Origin: Perlabentimonas sp041656735
GTDB lineage: Bacteria; Bacteroidota; Bacteroidia; Bacteroidales; Tenuifilaceae
NCBI GenBank assembly: GCA_041656735.1
Contig: JBBACY010000034.1
Span: 1 to 30,292 of the forward strand
Length of the DNA: 30,292 nt
Direction: 5' to 3'
The notes under the pieces are model-generated. The model made no database searches. It was not told where the DNA came from and saw only the letters and a program-made list of their open reading frames with translations. How positions within the stretch are numbered: the stretch's first letter is position 1; every line of letters begins with the position of its first letter. Position numbers and translations under genes: made by a program. This document shows positions 15,590 to 24,856 of the stretch, piece by piece.

Positions 15590-16813
15590 ATGAAAAACAA
15601 CGATACTTGCTCGTTTTGTGGTCGCCCACGCAAAGAAACAAACCTGCTAATTGCTGGGTCGGACGCTTTTATTTGCGACCTATGTACCGAGCAGGCTAAC
15701 ATTATTGTGCGTGAAGAGCTAAAAAAGAAAGGCACATTCAAACTAAGTAAATCGAAACTACTTAAACCCATTGAAATAAAAGATTTCTTAAATCAGTATG
15801 TTATTGGCCAGGACGATGCAAAGAAATACCTTTCGGTTGCGGTTTATAATCATTACAAAAGACTATTGCAGCCAAAAACTAACGATGATGTTGAGATTGA
15901 GAAATCGAACATTCTACTTGTTGGCGAAACCGGAACAGGGAAAACCCTCTTAGCACGTACTATTGCACGAATGCTTCACGTTCCGTTTACCATAGTTGAT
16001 GCAACAATACTTACCGAAGCTGGCTATGTGGGCGAAGATGTTGAGAGTATTCTCACCAGGTTGCTTCAAGCAGCCGACTACAACGTTGAAGCTGCCGAAA
16101 CGGGTATCGTTTTTATTGATGAAATTGATAAGATAGCTCGTAAAAGTGACAACCCTTCCATTACCCGCGATGTGTCGGGAGAGGGAGTTCAGCAAGCTAT
16201 GCTTAAGCTGCTTGAGGGATCAAAGGTAAATGTACCACCCCAAGGTGGGCGTAAACACCCCGAACAGAAAATGATTGAGGTGGACACGAAAAACATTCTA
16301 TTTATTTGTGGTGGAGCATTTGAAGGCATTCAGAAAAAAATTGCCCAACGGCTTAACACCCAAGTGGTAGGATATGGTGCTAGTAAACAACGTGAGCAGG
16401 TTGACAAGGACAACCTTTTGCAGTATATTTCGCCACAAGATCTTCGTGCTTACGGGCTAATTCCAGAGATTATTGGAAGGGTTCCTGTAATAACATACCT
16501 AAATCCGCTCGACAAAGAAACGCTCAGAAGTATACTAACCGAGCCAAAAAATGCAATAATAAAACAGTACGAAAAGCTATTTGAATACGATGGGATTAAG
16601 CTCAATATTAAGTCCGATGTGTTTGACTACATTGTGGACAAGGCCATTGAGTTTAAACTTGGGGCAAGAGGATTGCGTTCAATTTGTGAAATAATAATGA
16701 TTGATGCAATGTTTGAACTTCCTTCAAACCCTACCGAAACCGTAGAGATAACCTTAGAGTATGCAAATAAAAAGCTTGAGAAGGCTAATATAAAGAGGCT
16801 GAAGGCAGCCTAG
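15590..16813 (+). CDS. clpX: ATP-dependent Clp protease ATP-binding subunit ClpX
   Basis: An AAA+ unfoldase that recognises and threads substrates into ClpP. The 407-aa protein has the N-terminal C4 zinc-binding domain (C7, C10, C29, C32), Walker A GETGTGKT (112-119), pore-1 loop GYVG (145-148), Walker B VFIDEIDK (174-181), the RKH pore loop (221-223) and sensor 2 GARGLR (358-363). The ClpP-docking tripeptide (IGF in E. coli) appears as VGY near 260-262. clpP is not adjacent, which departs from the common clpP-clpX arrangement. The stop codon shares a CTAG palindrome with the stop of the convergent folA. Confidence 0.97.
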   Translation: MKNNDTCSFCGRPRKETNLLIAGSDAFICDLCTEQANIIVREELKKKGTFKLSKSKLLKPIEIKDFLNQYVIGQDDAKKYLSVAVYNHYKRLLQPKTNDDVEIEKSNILLVGETGTGKTLLARTIARMLHVPFTIVDATILTEAGYVGEDVESILTRLLQAADYNVEAAETGIVFIDEIDKIARKSDNPSITRDVSGEGVQQAMLKLLEGSKVNVPPQGGRKHPEQKMIEVDTKNILFICGGAFEGIQKKIAQRLNTQVVGYGASKQREQVDKDNLLQYISPQDLRAYGLIPEIIGRVPVITYLNPLDKETLRSILTEPKNAIIKQYEKLFEYDGIKLNIKSDVFDYIVDKAIEFKLGARGLRSICEIIMIDAMFELPSNPTETVEITLEYANKKLEKANIKRLKAA

Positions 16814-17301
16814 CTAACTCTTTCCAGATTAATAAAAGTGAATTCAAGCCCATCGGTATCGGTGGGCTTTCCTTTTTCGGTGTACACCTCACGCCACTCG
16901 TCCATACTAATATCAGGAAAAAAAGTATCGCCCTCAAATGCCTTGTGAACCTTAGTGAGGTATAGTTTACTTGCCAAAGGTAATGCCTGGCGATAAAGCT
17001 CGCCGCCACCAATAACAAATACTTCGCTTTCCTTTGCACTAAGGGCAAAGGCAGCCTGCAATGATGGAACTACGGTACAGCCTTCAATTTCAAGATTCGG
17101 GTTACGGCTAACCACTATGTTTTGGCGGTTGGGAAGCGGGCGGCCAATGCTCTCGAAAGTTTTGCGACCCATTATAATACTGTGACCCGTGGTTAAGGCT
17201 TTAAACCGTTTTAAATCGTCGGATATATGCCATATTAGATTATTATTAGCTCCAATAACATTATCCTCTGCCACCGCCACTATTACTGAAATTGTACTCA
17301 T
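16810..17301 (-). CDS. folA: Dihydrofolate reductase
   Basis: Reduces dihydrofolate to tetrahydrofolate with NADPH. The 163-aa length is standard. It begins STISVIVAVAEDNVIGANN, then LIWHISDDLKRFK, with W24 and the substrate-binding acidic residue at D29. The usual proline of LPW is isoleucine here. NADPH-binding MGRKTFESIG (44-53) and the FVIGGGELYRQAL segment are intact. It lies 51 nt downstream of thyA on the same strand, the classic pairing in which DHFR regenerates the folate oxidised by ThyA. Its 3' end overlaps clpX by 4 nt. Confidence 0.96.
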   Translation of the reverse strand: MSTISVIVAVAEDNVIGANNNLIWHISDDLKRFKALTTGHSIIMGRKTFESIGRPLPNRQNIVVSRNPNLEIEGCTVVPSLQAAFALSAKESEVFVIGGGELYRQALPLASKLYLTKVHKAFEGDTFFPDISMDEWREVYTEKGKPTDTDGLEFTFINLERVS

Positions 17302-17352
17302 AGTTTATATTATAAATTTGAATATTTGACTGTAAAAAAACATCATCAGCGA

Positions 17353-18147
17353 CTAAACTGCCACTGTTCCCTTAATGTGCGGATGCGGATTGTACCCCTC
17401 GAGCTTAAAATCATCAAACTTAAAATTGAATATTGACTTAACCTCTGGGTTAATAACCATGGTTGGCAGGGGCCGAGGCTCGCGCGTGAGTTGTAACCTT
17501 ACCTGCTCAATATGGCTACGGTAAATATGCACATCGCCAAAGGTGTGAACAAAATCGCCCAAGCCTAAACCCGTAACCTGAGCAACCATCATGGTAAGCA
17601 GTGCGTACGAAGCAATATTGAATGGAACTCCCAAAAAAACATCGGCGCTGCGCTGGTATAGCTGGCATGATAGCTTGCCGTTGGCAACATAGAACTGGAA
17701 CACAATATGGCAAGGAGGAAGTGCCATGCGGTCAATATCGCCTACATTCCATGCTGAAACTAAATGCCTACGGGAGTCGGGATTATTAGAAATTGAATTT
17801 ATTACCTGCGAAATTTGGTCAATCTGTCGCCCATCATGAGCGGGCCAGCTTCGCCATTGGTGCCCATACACCGGACCAAGGTTTCCATCCTCATTGGCCC
17901 ACTCGTTCCAAATACGCACACCGTTATCGTTCAAATACTTAACGTTTGTATCCCCATTAAGGAACCATAACAACTCGTAAATAATCGATTTTAAATGTAG
18001 CTTCTTGGTAGTGAGCAAAGGGAACCCCTCGGAAAGGTTAAATCGCATTTGATGCCCAAAAAGGCTGATTGTGCCGGTACCCGTTCTATCCTCTTTTTGA
18101 GCCCCGTTTTCAAGTATATTATCCAATAAATCAAGATATTGTTTCAT
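17353..18147 (-). CDS. thyA: Thymidylate synthase
   Basis: Converts dUMP to dTMP using 5,10-methylenetetrahydrofolate and yields dihydrofolate. With the start MKQYLDLLDNIL the product is 264 aa, the same length as E. coli ThyA, and the catalytic cysteine is C146 in LPPCHIVFQF. R21 in EDRTGTGT and the RRHLVSAWNVGD segment (126-137) bind phosphate and dUMP. The frame is open to 18201, but the extra 18 residues are not family-like. First gene of a thyA-folA unit. A near-consensus TACTTTTA lies upstream on the minus strand but lacks the final G. Confidence 0.96.
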   Translation of the reverse strand: MKQYLDLLDNILENGAQKEDRTGTGTISLFGHQMRFNLSEGFPLLTTKKLHLKSIIYELLWFLNGDTNVKYLNDNGVRIWNEWANEDGNLGPVYGHQWRSWPAHDGRQIDQISQVINSISNNPDSRRHLVSAWNVGDIDRMALPPCHIVFQFYVANGKLSCQLYQRSADVFLGVPFNIASYALLTMMVAQVTGLGLGDFVHTFGDVHIYRSHIEQVRLQLTREPRPLPTMVINPEVKSIFNFKFDDFKLEGYNPHPHIKGTVAV

Positions 18148-18281
18148 AGCACCATACAGTTTTGTCTGACGTAAAAGTAGAATATTTAAGCAGGTTTTCA
18201 AATAAAGAAAGGGTAGTTAATGCTTAACTATCTTAGAACAATCTTCTGGATAAAGAGTTGTTTGCACTTTGGGAAGCGAAC

Positions 18282-19241
18282 CTAATTAACCGCAATTCTT
18301 TTACGTGATAAAGCCCAACGACGCCCCCATACGGCAAATGCTGCAATAATAAGTCGTGGAAACAATATCCACATTGCTGGTGCACCAATGGCCACAAAAA
18401 GGAATAAATCTTCAAGATTTGAATGCGAAATGGCAATATGATAATTAAGTAAATCGGCATCCTGCTTTGATACCGTTCCGTTACTAACCTCGGTAACCAT
18501 TACAGCTGAACCGTATGCCAAGCCAAGGATATTGGCAACAATCCACAGAAAGGACGTACTTTGAGGTAAACCGAATATTTTAAGGAGCGGGCTAAATATT
18601 TTCGATAAAATTTTTATCACGCCAAACTCTTTTAGCAACTCCTGCAAAACCATAAGGAGCGTAACTAGAATGGCAATTTTAATAGTAAGCAAAGAAGCCG
18701 ACTTTACCCAGCCAACCATTAACTCTGTAAAATTTTGCGACGCGGGAGCCTGAACAATAGGTACAATACCCTTCATCTCTAGTGGGAGCACCCAGTTAAG
18801 CATAAAAGCCGAAAATATGGCCATTGACAAACGAAGCAGTACAATTTGCCATGCCTTAGAGCCCGTTTTAGCCTGCACAGCAGTTTCGACAAAAAGATTA
18901 TGCGCAATTAGGCACATTACTGCCAGTATAGTAATTTCTCTTACGGTTAAAGGGAGTTGAGACATAACCGCAATAACCGAATAAATATTTAAAAATATTG
19001 ATGTGATAAAAACTAGCGAGCCCTCGCCGGGCAAGCCCATTAAGCCAAAAACAGGATTTAAGACATTTGCAATATAGCCCACAACCCCAATGTAACCAAG
19101 TAGGGTAACTGCCAGCGACAAGGGTATAGTTATTTTTAGCAGCCAGATGGCTGTTTTCATAGCAGGCTTAAGCCCAGCCTTAACGGCCTGCATTGCTCTG
19201 CTCGAAGCTGAAGATTTACCAGATGACACTGAATTTTGCAT
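18282..19241 (-). CDS. Nucleoside-recognition (Gate) domain membrane protein
   Basis: An integral inner-membrane protein of 319 aa with about eight hydrophobic segments. It has an internal two-fold repeat. LNPVFGLMGLPGEGSLVFI (61-79) matches FSPLLKIFGLPQSTSFLWI (216-234), and AHNLFVET (113-120) matches SHSNLEDL (272-279). This is the Gate-domain pattern (PF07670) shared with nucleoside transporters and spore-maturation proteins SpmA/SpmB. Substrate and direction are unknown; the family name does not prove nucleoside transport. The N-terminus is Ser-rich and cytosol-like. It stands alone, 185 nt downstream of lpxH on the same strand. Confidence 0.8.
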   Translation of the reverse strand: MQNSVSSGKSSASSRAMQAVKAGLKPAMKTAIWLLKITIPLSLAVTLLGYIGVVGYIANVLNPVFGLMGLPGEGSLVFITSIFLNIYSVIAVMSQLPLTVREITILAVMCLIAHNLFVETAVQAKTGSKAWQIVLLRLSMAIFSAFMLNWVLPLEMKGIVPIVQAPASQNFTELMVGWVKSASLLTIKIAILVTLLMVLQELLKEFGVIKILSKIFSPLLKIFGLPQSTSFLWIVANILGLAYGSAVMVTEVSNGTVSKQDADLLNYHIAISHSNLEDLFLFVAIGAPAMWILFPRLIIAAFAVWGRRWALSRKRIAVN

Positions 19242-19426
19242 TTTATATATTTGATAAAATTGGACACTAATTGCGCGTTAAACTTAAGTACCGAGCAATA
19301 AACCAAACAAATTACCTTATATAACAGAAAACAAAAATATAGCTTGACGCATTACTTTACACAAAACTTTTAACGCAAGAGAAAATTGCTGCATAGCTAA
19401 ATTCGACCAGAATAATGGGTTATAGT

Positions 19427-20200
19427 TTAAACTTGGGCAATAAGATGAGAATCGGAGGGTGGACTATACCTTTTAAGGCTCATGTTTTGACCATCCCAGC
19501 ATGCAAAAGTGTTGTTAACAATCCAATCGCCAAGCATTACTAAGTTTGAATTAGGGGTTAACTCATGTATTGTGGCAGCATGCCAATGACCAAACACAAA
19601 AAAATCGTAATTTTCAGCAGTTAGTGTTTGTCGAGCAAATTTTGTTATCAACTCGTTATCGCCCTTAAATTCATAGGTAATATTTTTTGAATACCTACTA
19701 CTCACCGACCATTTGTTGCCTAACCACATTGCAAAGTTCGGGTGTAAGCGCGAAAAAAGCCATTGAAGAACTCTGCTCGTAAAAATGCTTTTTAGGAGTT
19801 TATATCCATAATCACCCTTCCCTAACCCATCGCCATGCCCAATAAAAAAACTTTTGCCGTTAAAACTTTTGGTAATGGCCTCTTTGTGAACAGTTACGCC
19901 AAGCTCTTTCTCAAAATAGCCAAACATCCAAACATCATGGTTACCTGTAAAAAAATGCACTGGGATACCCGCATCGGTAATTTCGGCAATTTTACCAAAA
20001 AATCGCGAGAATCCTTTCGGTATCACTCTGTTATACTCATACCAAAAGTCAAATATATCACCAACTAGGTATATCTCCTTTGCATCATCCTTAATATCGT
20101 TTAGCCATTGCACAAAAAGAGCCTCGCGATTACGCCCTTGCTCAAATGAAGGTAACCCCAGATGAATATCTGATGCAAAGTAAATTTTGTTTTTACCCAT
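19427..20200 (-). CDS. lpxH: UDP-2,3-diacylglucosamine diphosphatase LpxH
   Basis: Hydrolyses UDP-2,3-diacylglucosamine to lipid X and UMP in lipid A synthesis, on the cytoplasmic side of the inner membrane. The 257-aa protein is a calcineurin-like metallophosphoesterase. Metal ligands are D11 and H13 (SDIHLG), D48 (GDIFDFWYE), N87 and H88 (GNHD), H122 (GHGDG), and H205/H207 (GHWH). The FDFWYEY and FTGNHDVW segments favour LpxH over general phosphoesterases. It follows a TlpA-like lipoprotein gene by only 8 nt and is probably co-transcribed with it. Confidence 0.92.
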   Translation of the reverse strand: MGKNKIYFASDIHLGLPSFEQGRNREALFVQWLNDIKDDAKEIYLVGDIFDFWYEYNRVIPKGFSRFFGKIAEITDAGIPVHFFTGNHDVWMFGYFEKELGVTVHKEAITKSFNGKSFFIGHGDGLGKGDYGYKLLKSIFTSRVLQWLFSRLHPNFAMWLGNKWSVSSRYSKNITYEFKGDNELITKFARQTLTAENYDFFVFGHWHAATIHELTPNSNLVMLGDWIVNNTFACWDGQNMSLKRYSPPSDSHLIAQV

Positions 20201-20208
20201 GGTTTATG

Positions 20209-21375
20209 CTAAAGCAACTCTTTAAGCTTCTTTTCCAAATCTTTCCCATATATATTTTTGGCTACTATATCATGGTTTCGGCTAATTAGGTAATTTGCTG
20301 GCAAGTTGGTAACATTAAACAATCTGGCTGCAAGCGAACCCCTCGTATCAAGCTCGCTAACGTTTATCCAAGGCAATGGGCCTGACTCAATTGCAGCAAG
20401 CCAAGCCTCACGTTCATAATCAACAGATACCTGATAAATTTCAAACCCTTGCCTATTATACTTACTATAAAGTTGTAACAACTCTCTGTTTTCGAGTAGA
20501 TTATCCTGATTGAACGATGCCCAAAAATCGAGCAAAATAACCTTGCCCTTCAATGATGAAAGCCTAATGGTATCTCCCTTGGGGTTAGGTAGTGCAATAT
20601 CTGGTAAACTAGCTTCGGCATTCTTTACAAGTTCTTGCAACCTATGCGAAAATACAATCTTCTCCTGATTCTTTATATCACGGAGCATACCCTTTGCATA
20701 GTCGGACTCAGGAAAACGAGCAATTAATGAGGTAGCAACTGCTTTGAAAAGTTGAATATCCTCGGCGCGATCAAACACGAACCGGTCGGCACCAACTTTT
20801 TGATACAATGCCATAACGCTTGCTCTAGACATAAGGCTATCCCAAATAAACTGCGTACTAAAAGCACGCTGTTTATCTATAATTGACTCGTATTGCTGAC
20901 TTAGCATAAGCTTTTCGCTAACCGTTGACGACCGATTAATTAATGATGTTAACGAATCGAGAGAGTTTACCGTTTTAGCCAAACGATTAGTTAAATGTTT
21001 GGTTTTTATGGATTCGGGCGAGCCGGTAACCGTGTAATTCGTAAAATCATTCAAGTCAATAGTCAATTCTGCCTTATCGGAAGGGTTAAGCAATAGGACT
21101 ATATAACTTGAACCCTTTGTACTAACCCTTAGCTGAAAAAAGGTTGGTTCAGTTAATTCACCCACCTTAAACTTAAAGGTTGATTTTTTCGGTGTAAGCT
21201 TAACTGTTTTTATCTCTTCGGTTTTCGAAAACCCTTGATGCAAAACTGTAAGATTTACCAGCGAATCAATATTCTGAATTGTACCACTAATTGTTGACTG
21301 ATTAGTTGAGCATGAAGACGCTAGAAAGCATATCACGAAAACGGTAGCGGTAAATATTAACGACTTTTTAATCAT
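20209..21375 (-). CDS. TlpA-like thioredoxin-fold lipoprotein lacking the CxxC
   Basis: A predicted 388-aa periplasm-facing lipoprotein. The signal peptide ends at FLASSC with lipidated C22. A DUF4369-like N-terminal beta domain (about 25-125) is followed by a helical region and a C-terminal AhpC/TSA-TlpA thioredoxin fold (about 258-388). Where the redox motif should be, the sequence reads FWASFNQDN (W285 on), so both active cysteines are missing, although the cis-proline motif NLPANYL (P359) remains. It is therefore probably not a thiol oxidoreductase, perhaps a scaffold or binding protein. The frame is open to 21423, but the extra residues do not form a signal peptide. Immediate upstream neighbour is a paralogue that keeps the CxxC. 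Confidence 0.83.
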   Translation of the reverse strand: MIKKSLIFTATVFVICFLASSCSTNQSTISGTIQNIDSLVNLTVLHQGFSKTEEIKTVKLTPKKSTFKFKVGELTEPTFFQLRVSTKGSSYIVLLLNPSDKAELTIDLNDFTNYTVTGSPESIKTKHLTNRLAKTVNSLDSLTSLINRSSTVSEKLMLSQQYESIIDKQRAFSTQFIWDSLMSRASVMALYQKVGADRFVFDRAEDIQLFKAVATSLIARFPESDYAKGMLRDIKNQEKIVFSHRLQELVKNAEASLPDIALPNPKGDTIRLSSLKGKVILLDFWASFNQDNLLENRELLQLYSKYNRQGFEIYQVSVDYEREAWLAAIESGPLPWINVSELDTRGSLAARLFNVTNLPANYLISRNHDIVAKNIYGKDLEKKLKELL

Positions 21376-21447
21376 TATAAAAAAATGTGTGAGTATATTA
21401 TTTTCAAAAAAAATCAAAATCAAAATTACACAAAAATGACTAAAAAC

Positions 21448-22635
21448 CTAGCGTAGCATTTTTGCAAGCATCTCATCGAGCTCTCTCAGGTTAACGTTAC
21501 GCGCCAAAATCTCACCTCTTCTACTAACTAAATAATTTGAAGGAATGCTATTAATGCTAAGGGAGTCGAGAATGGGCGAATCCCATTGCAACAGGTCGGC
21601 AGCAATCATCCACGGAATACTATCACGCTCGTACCACTTCTGCAACTGCGGTAAATCCTTGTCAAGCGAAACCTGAAGGATTTGAAAACCCTTGGGTGAA
21701 TATTTTTTGTGAACCTCTTTAAGTCCGCTAAAATTCTTTTGACAATCGTCGCACCAAAGCGCCCAAAAATCTATTAGGATATACCGTGCTCTAGCGTCAA
21801 ACAGTGCAATCGTATCTCCATTTAGCAGCGGAAACATAATGCTCGGAAGCATTTGTCCCTCGTTTAGCATATCCTCCCGCTTATCGTACAGTTTTAACTG
21901 TTTTGCTATCATCTGCACATTTTGGTGCAAATTTTCAACTAGCGCATTATTGGGATATAAAGGGAATAATGTAGAGTCGACAAGTTGAAAAAGCTCAAAA
22001 TCTTTTCGGCTATTAAGCACATGGTTTCTGCTATCGTACTGCTGGTAAAGCGCTAGTACCGAGGCTAGGCTATAACAATTTTGTTTCACAAAATTTATGG
22101 TAAACTGCCTATGATTGTCTAAAGTCACATCGTAAACGTTATCAATTACAGTTTTAATTGAATCGAAACGAGTATGCTGTTGACTGCTACGAAAAACACG
22201 CGAAAGAGTATCGATTGTATAAACCACATTTTCGAATCGCTGGTTTAGCTCGCGAACTAAGCCAGAGCCCTTTGAACCGTGCACCTCATAATTTCTCGAC
22301 AAGTTATCTTTTTCGCCCTTTACAACTATTTGTTCTCTCGCCTCAGTCAATAAAATTACTGGGTTTGGCACATCATTAACCTGTAAAAAAACGAATCGTG
22401 GTTCCAAGCACTCAAATTCAAACTCGAACGCCCCTTTATCATCAGCCTTAGTTGAATCGATCGTAACAATTTTATCGTGTCCAGCTTCTCTTAAAAAAAC
22501 CCATTGGCCGCCAACCCCTTTAATTTTTGCATTTATAACGGCATTTTGCTTCGAATTGCCACAAGCCGAAATCAAAAAGATAAAGAGTATAGCAATGAAA
22601 TAAACACAAGGATTTACAACTACTTTTATTCTCAT
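21448..22635 (-). CDS. TlpA-like thiol-disulfide oxidoreductase lipoprotein
   Basis: A predicted 395-aa lipoprotein. The signal peptide ends at FLISAC with lipidated C25. A DUF4369-like domain (about 30-125) and helical middle are followed by a TlpA/AhpC-TSA thioredoxin fold (about 262-395). The redox site is WCDDC (C295 and C298) and the cis-proline motif is SIPSNYL (P365). Such proteins reduce or exchange disulfides in the Bacteroidota periplasm. The start MRIKVVV is chosen; MQMRIK two codons upstream is equally possible, and the open frame to 22734 is not signal-like. It lies 72 nt before the CxxC-less paralogue and probably heads the unit that continues to lpxH. Confidence 0.86.
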   Translation of the reverse strand: MRIKVVVNPCVYFIAILFIFLISACGNSKQNAVINAKIKGVGGQWVFLREAGHDKIVTIDSTKADDKGAFEFEFECLEPRFVFLQVNDVPNPVILLTEAREQIVVKGEKDNLSRNYEVHGSKGSGLVRELNQRFENVVYTIDTLSRVFRSSQQHTRFDSIKTVIDNVYDVTLDNHRQFTINFVKQNCYSLASVLALYQQYDSRNHVLNSRKDFELFQLVDSTLFPLYPNNALVENLHQNVQMIAKQLKLYDKREDMLNEGQMLPSIMFPLLNGDTIALFDARARYILIDFWALWCDDCQKNFSGLKEVHKKYSPKGFQILQVSLDKDLPQLQKWYERDSIPWMIAADLLQWDSPILDSLSINSIPSNYLVSRRGEILARNVNLRELDEMLAKMLR

Positions 22636-22668
22636 TTGCATAGCACTATTTAGTATAATTACTTTCGA

Positions 22669-22696
22669 CAAAATTAAACAATTTTTAACACACAAA
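22669..22696 (-). promoter_or_regulatory. Promoter of the TlpA-like/lpxH unit
   Basis: On the minus strand TTTG (22696-22693) is followed after 16 nt by TAATTTTG (22676-22669), a fit to the Bacteroidota promoter with a slightly short spacer. The predicted start is about 27 nt upstream of the chosen ATG and lies inside the longer open frame, supporting the shorter start. Confidence 0.5.
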
Positions 22697-22896
22697 TAAT
22701 TTGATGCGAGTCTAAAATATTGTAATTTGTACAACTATTACAAACTAGCAATACTGCATCAGTTTTACATTATCGCTAGAAGCATTCCGTAACTTTATAA
22801 AAAACATTCCAAATATACGTTTTACTGGCTATACGAACCAAAAAGCATTTTCCAAATTCTTTTAGTTAGCTAACAATTACAGCAATAAGTCTAAAT

Positions 22897-24840
22897 ATGA
22901 ATTACCTTAATTTTGATAAAGCAAAATTGGTTAATCTTGAGTACTCGCTAAACAGAGAAATTTTAAGCACTAATCGTGCCGGCGGATATCTTAGCACAAC
23001 CATCGTGCTATGTAACACTCGAAAATACCATGGGCTAATGGTTCTACCCCTAGACGCATTCGATGGTGAGAACCATATTTTGCTCTCATCGCTTGACGAG
23101 ACCATCATTCAGCACGGCAAAGAGTTCAACCTTGGAATTCACAAATACCCAGATATATACAACCCCCGCGGACATAAGTATATTGTTGACTTTGTACTTG
23201 AGCCAACACCAACAATAACTTATAGCGTTGGGAGCGCTACCATTATAAAAGAACTACTATTTGTTCATAACCAAGAGCAACTTATGGTTAGGTATACGCT
23301 TACTGATGCCAGCGGGTCCACAAAACTTAGGATAAAACCATTCTTAGCCTTCCGCAATGCGCACAGTCTTTCAAAATCAAATCTTTTTGCCGACAAAAGA
23401 TACAGAGAAATAGGCAACGGGGTAAAGTACAAACTATACCAAGGCTTTCCGTACCTAAATATGCAGTTCAACAAGGTGAACGAGTTTGTGGCTGCTCCCG
23501 ATTGGTACTATAACATTGAGTATAAAGAAGAGGTTGAACGAGGTTACGAGGGACATGAAGATTTATTTGTTCCTGGTTTTTTTGAAATCGCAATAAAAGA
23601 AGGCGAAAGCATAATTTTTTCTGCCTCAACCAGCGAACAACAAACAAAATCGCTATCCAAAAAATTTACTGCTGAAATTGAGCGAAGACCAAAAAAAGAC
23701 AGCCTCGACAACTGCCTTCGTAATGCGTCACAGCAATTTATTGTGAAACATGAAAAGAAGACTGATGTTATTGCTGGGTTCCCTTGGTTTGGACGCTGGG
23801 GCAGAGATACATTTATTGCGCTACCAGGCCTAACCCTTGCTACTGGCGACGAAAAGTCGTGCAGAGAAGTACTCGACTCCATGTCAAAAGAATTAAAAGA
23901 TGGACTTTTCCCTAATATGGGTAACACCTCCTCTTCGGCATTTAACTCGGTTGATGCCCCGCTATGGTATTTTTGGTCGGTGCAAATGCTTGCCAAGCAC
24001 ACCGGAAACTTGCTAGAGATATGGCAAACCTACGGTAAAAAGATGAAAACCATACTAAAAGCATACCGCAGCGGCGAGCTACCCTATGGCATAAAGATCC
24101 GTGAGAATGGGCTTATTTGGGCAGGTGAAAAAGGTGTAGCTCTAACCTGGATGGATGCAGTGGTACACGGCATTCCTGTAACTCCACGAACAGGCTATCA
24201 GGTAGAGATAAATTCACTTTGGTACAACGCCGTATGCTTTACCCTTGACCTTGCTAAACTAGGGAAAGACACTGCTTTTACAAAGGAGTGGTCTCCCATT
24301 GCAAAACTAGCTGCCAACTCGTTTACCGAAACATTTTGGAACGAAGCTAAAGGATACCTTGCCGATTACGTTGACGAAAACGGGCAAGAACTATCGGTAC
24401 GACCAAACCAAATTTTCGCAACATCGCTACCATATAGCCCCATTACCGCCGAAATGAAACGAAGTATTCTCGATGTTGTTCATCGAGAACTATACACCCC
24501 TAAGGGATTAAGAACGCTATCGCCAAAAAACTCGAAGTACATTGGTCGTTACCAAGGTGACCAAGCGACACGCGATGCGGCCTACCACCAAGGGACAGCA
24601 TGGCCATGGCTTTTAGGCCATTTTATAGAAGGTTACTATAATATTCACGGAAAAGTGACCAATGCATTGGCAATAGACATACTTGACTCAATGTGTAAGG
24701 ATATGTCGAAACACGGAGTATGCGGTATTGCCGAGGTGTACGATGGCGATCCGCCTCAACGTCCAAACGGATGCATATCGCAAGCTTGGAGCGTAGCCGA
24801 GATTATACGAATAAAACAACTATACGACTTAAACCAATAA
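22897..24840 (+). CDS. Glycogen debranching enzyme (GH133 amylo-alpha-1,6-glucosidase type)
   Basis: Predicted to cleave alpha-1,6 branch stubs in glycogen or related glucans in the cytoplasm. The 647-aa protein has an N-terminal beta-sandwich (about 10-265, TNRAGGYLSTT...RKYHGLMV) and a C-terminal (alpha/alpha)6 GDE_C domain (about 280-645). The latter shows FPWFGRWGRDTFIALPGL (295-312), LTWMDA (416-421), EINSLWYNA (437-445) and GIAEVYDGDPP (610-620). No GH13 transferase domain is present, so it resembles the archaeal/bacterial two-domain form. No signal peptide is seen. It opens a four-gene co-directional cluster; the next gene starts 16 nt after its stop. Confidence 0.9.
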   Translation: MNYLNFDKAKLVNLEYSLNREILSTNRAGGYLSTTIVLCNTRKYHGLMVLPLDAFDGENHILLSSLDETIIQHGKEFNLGIHKYPDIYNPRGHKYIVDFVLEPTPTITYSVGSATIIKELLFVHNQEQLMVRYTLTDASGSTKLRIKPFLAFRNAHSLSKSNLFADKRYREIGNGVKYKLYQGFPYLNMQFNKVNEFVAAPDWYYNIEYKEEVERGYEGHEDLFVPGFFEIAIKEGESIIFSASTSEQQTKSLSKKFTAEIERRPKKDSLDNCLRNASQQFIVKHEKKTDVIAGFPWFGRWGRDTFIALPGLTLATGDEKSCREVLDSMSKELKDGLFPNMGNTSSSAFNSVDAPLWYFWSVQMLAKHTGNLLEIWQTYGKKMKTILKAYRSGELPYGIKIRENGLIWAGEKGVALTWMDAVVHGIPVTPRTGYQVEINSLWYNAVCFTLDLAKLGKDTAFTKEWSPIAKLAANSFTETFWNEAKGYLADYVDENGQELSVRPNQIFATSLPYSPITAEMKRSILDVVHRELYTPKGLRTLSPKNSKYIGRYQGDQATRDAAYHQGTAWPWLLGHFIEGYYNIHGKVTNALAIDILDSMCKDMSKHGVCGIAEVYDGDPPQRPNGCISQAWSVAEIIRIKQLYDLNQ

Positions 24841-24856
24841 ACACCAGACTATAAGC

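Noticed and set aside
22865..22874. GTTAGCTAAC palindrome upstream of the glycogen operon
   Set aside because: Only 10 bp and AT-rich; such sites occur by chance and there is no supporting second copy or promoter geometry.
23544..24002. 152-aa open frame on the minus strand
   Set aside because: Antisense to the GH133 catalytic domain; composition is that of a mirror frame, with no motif of its own.
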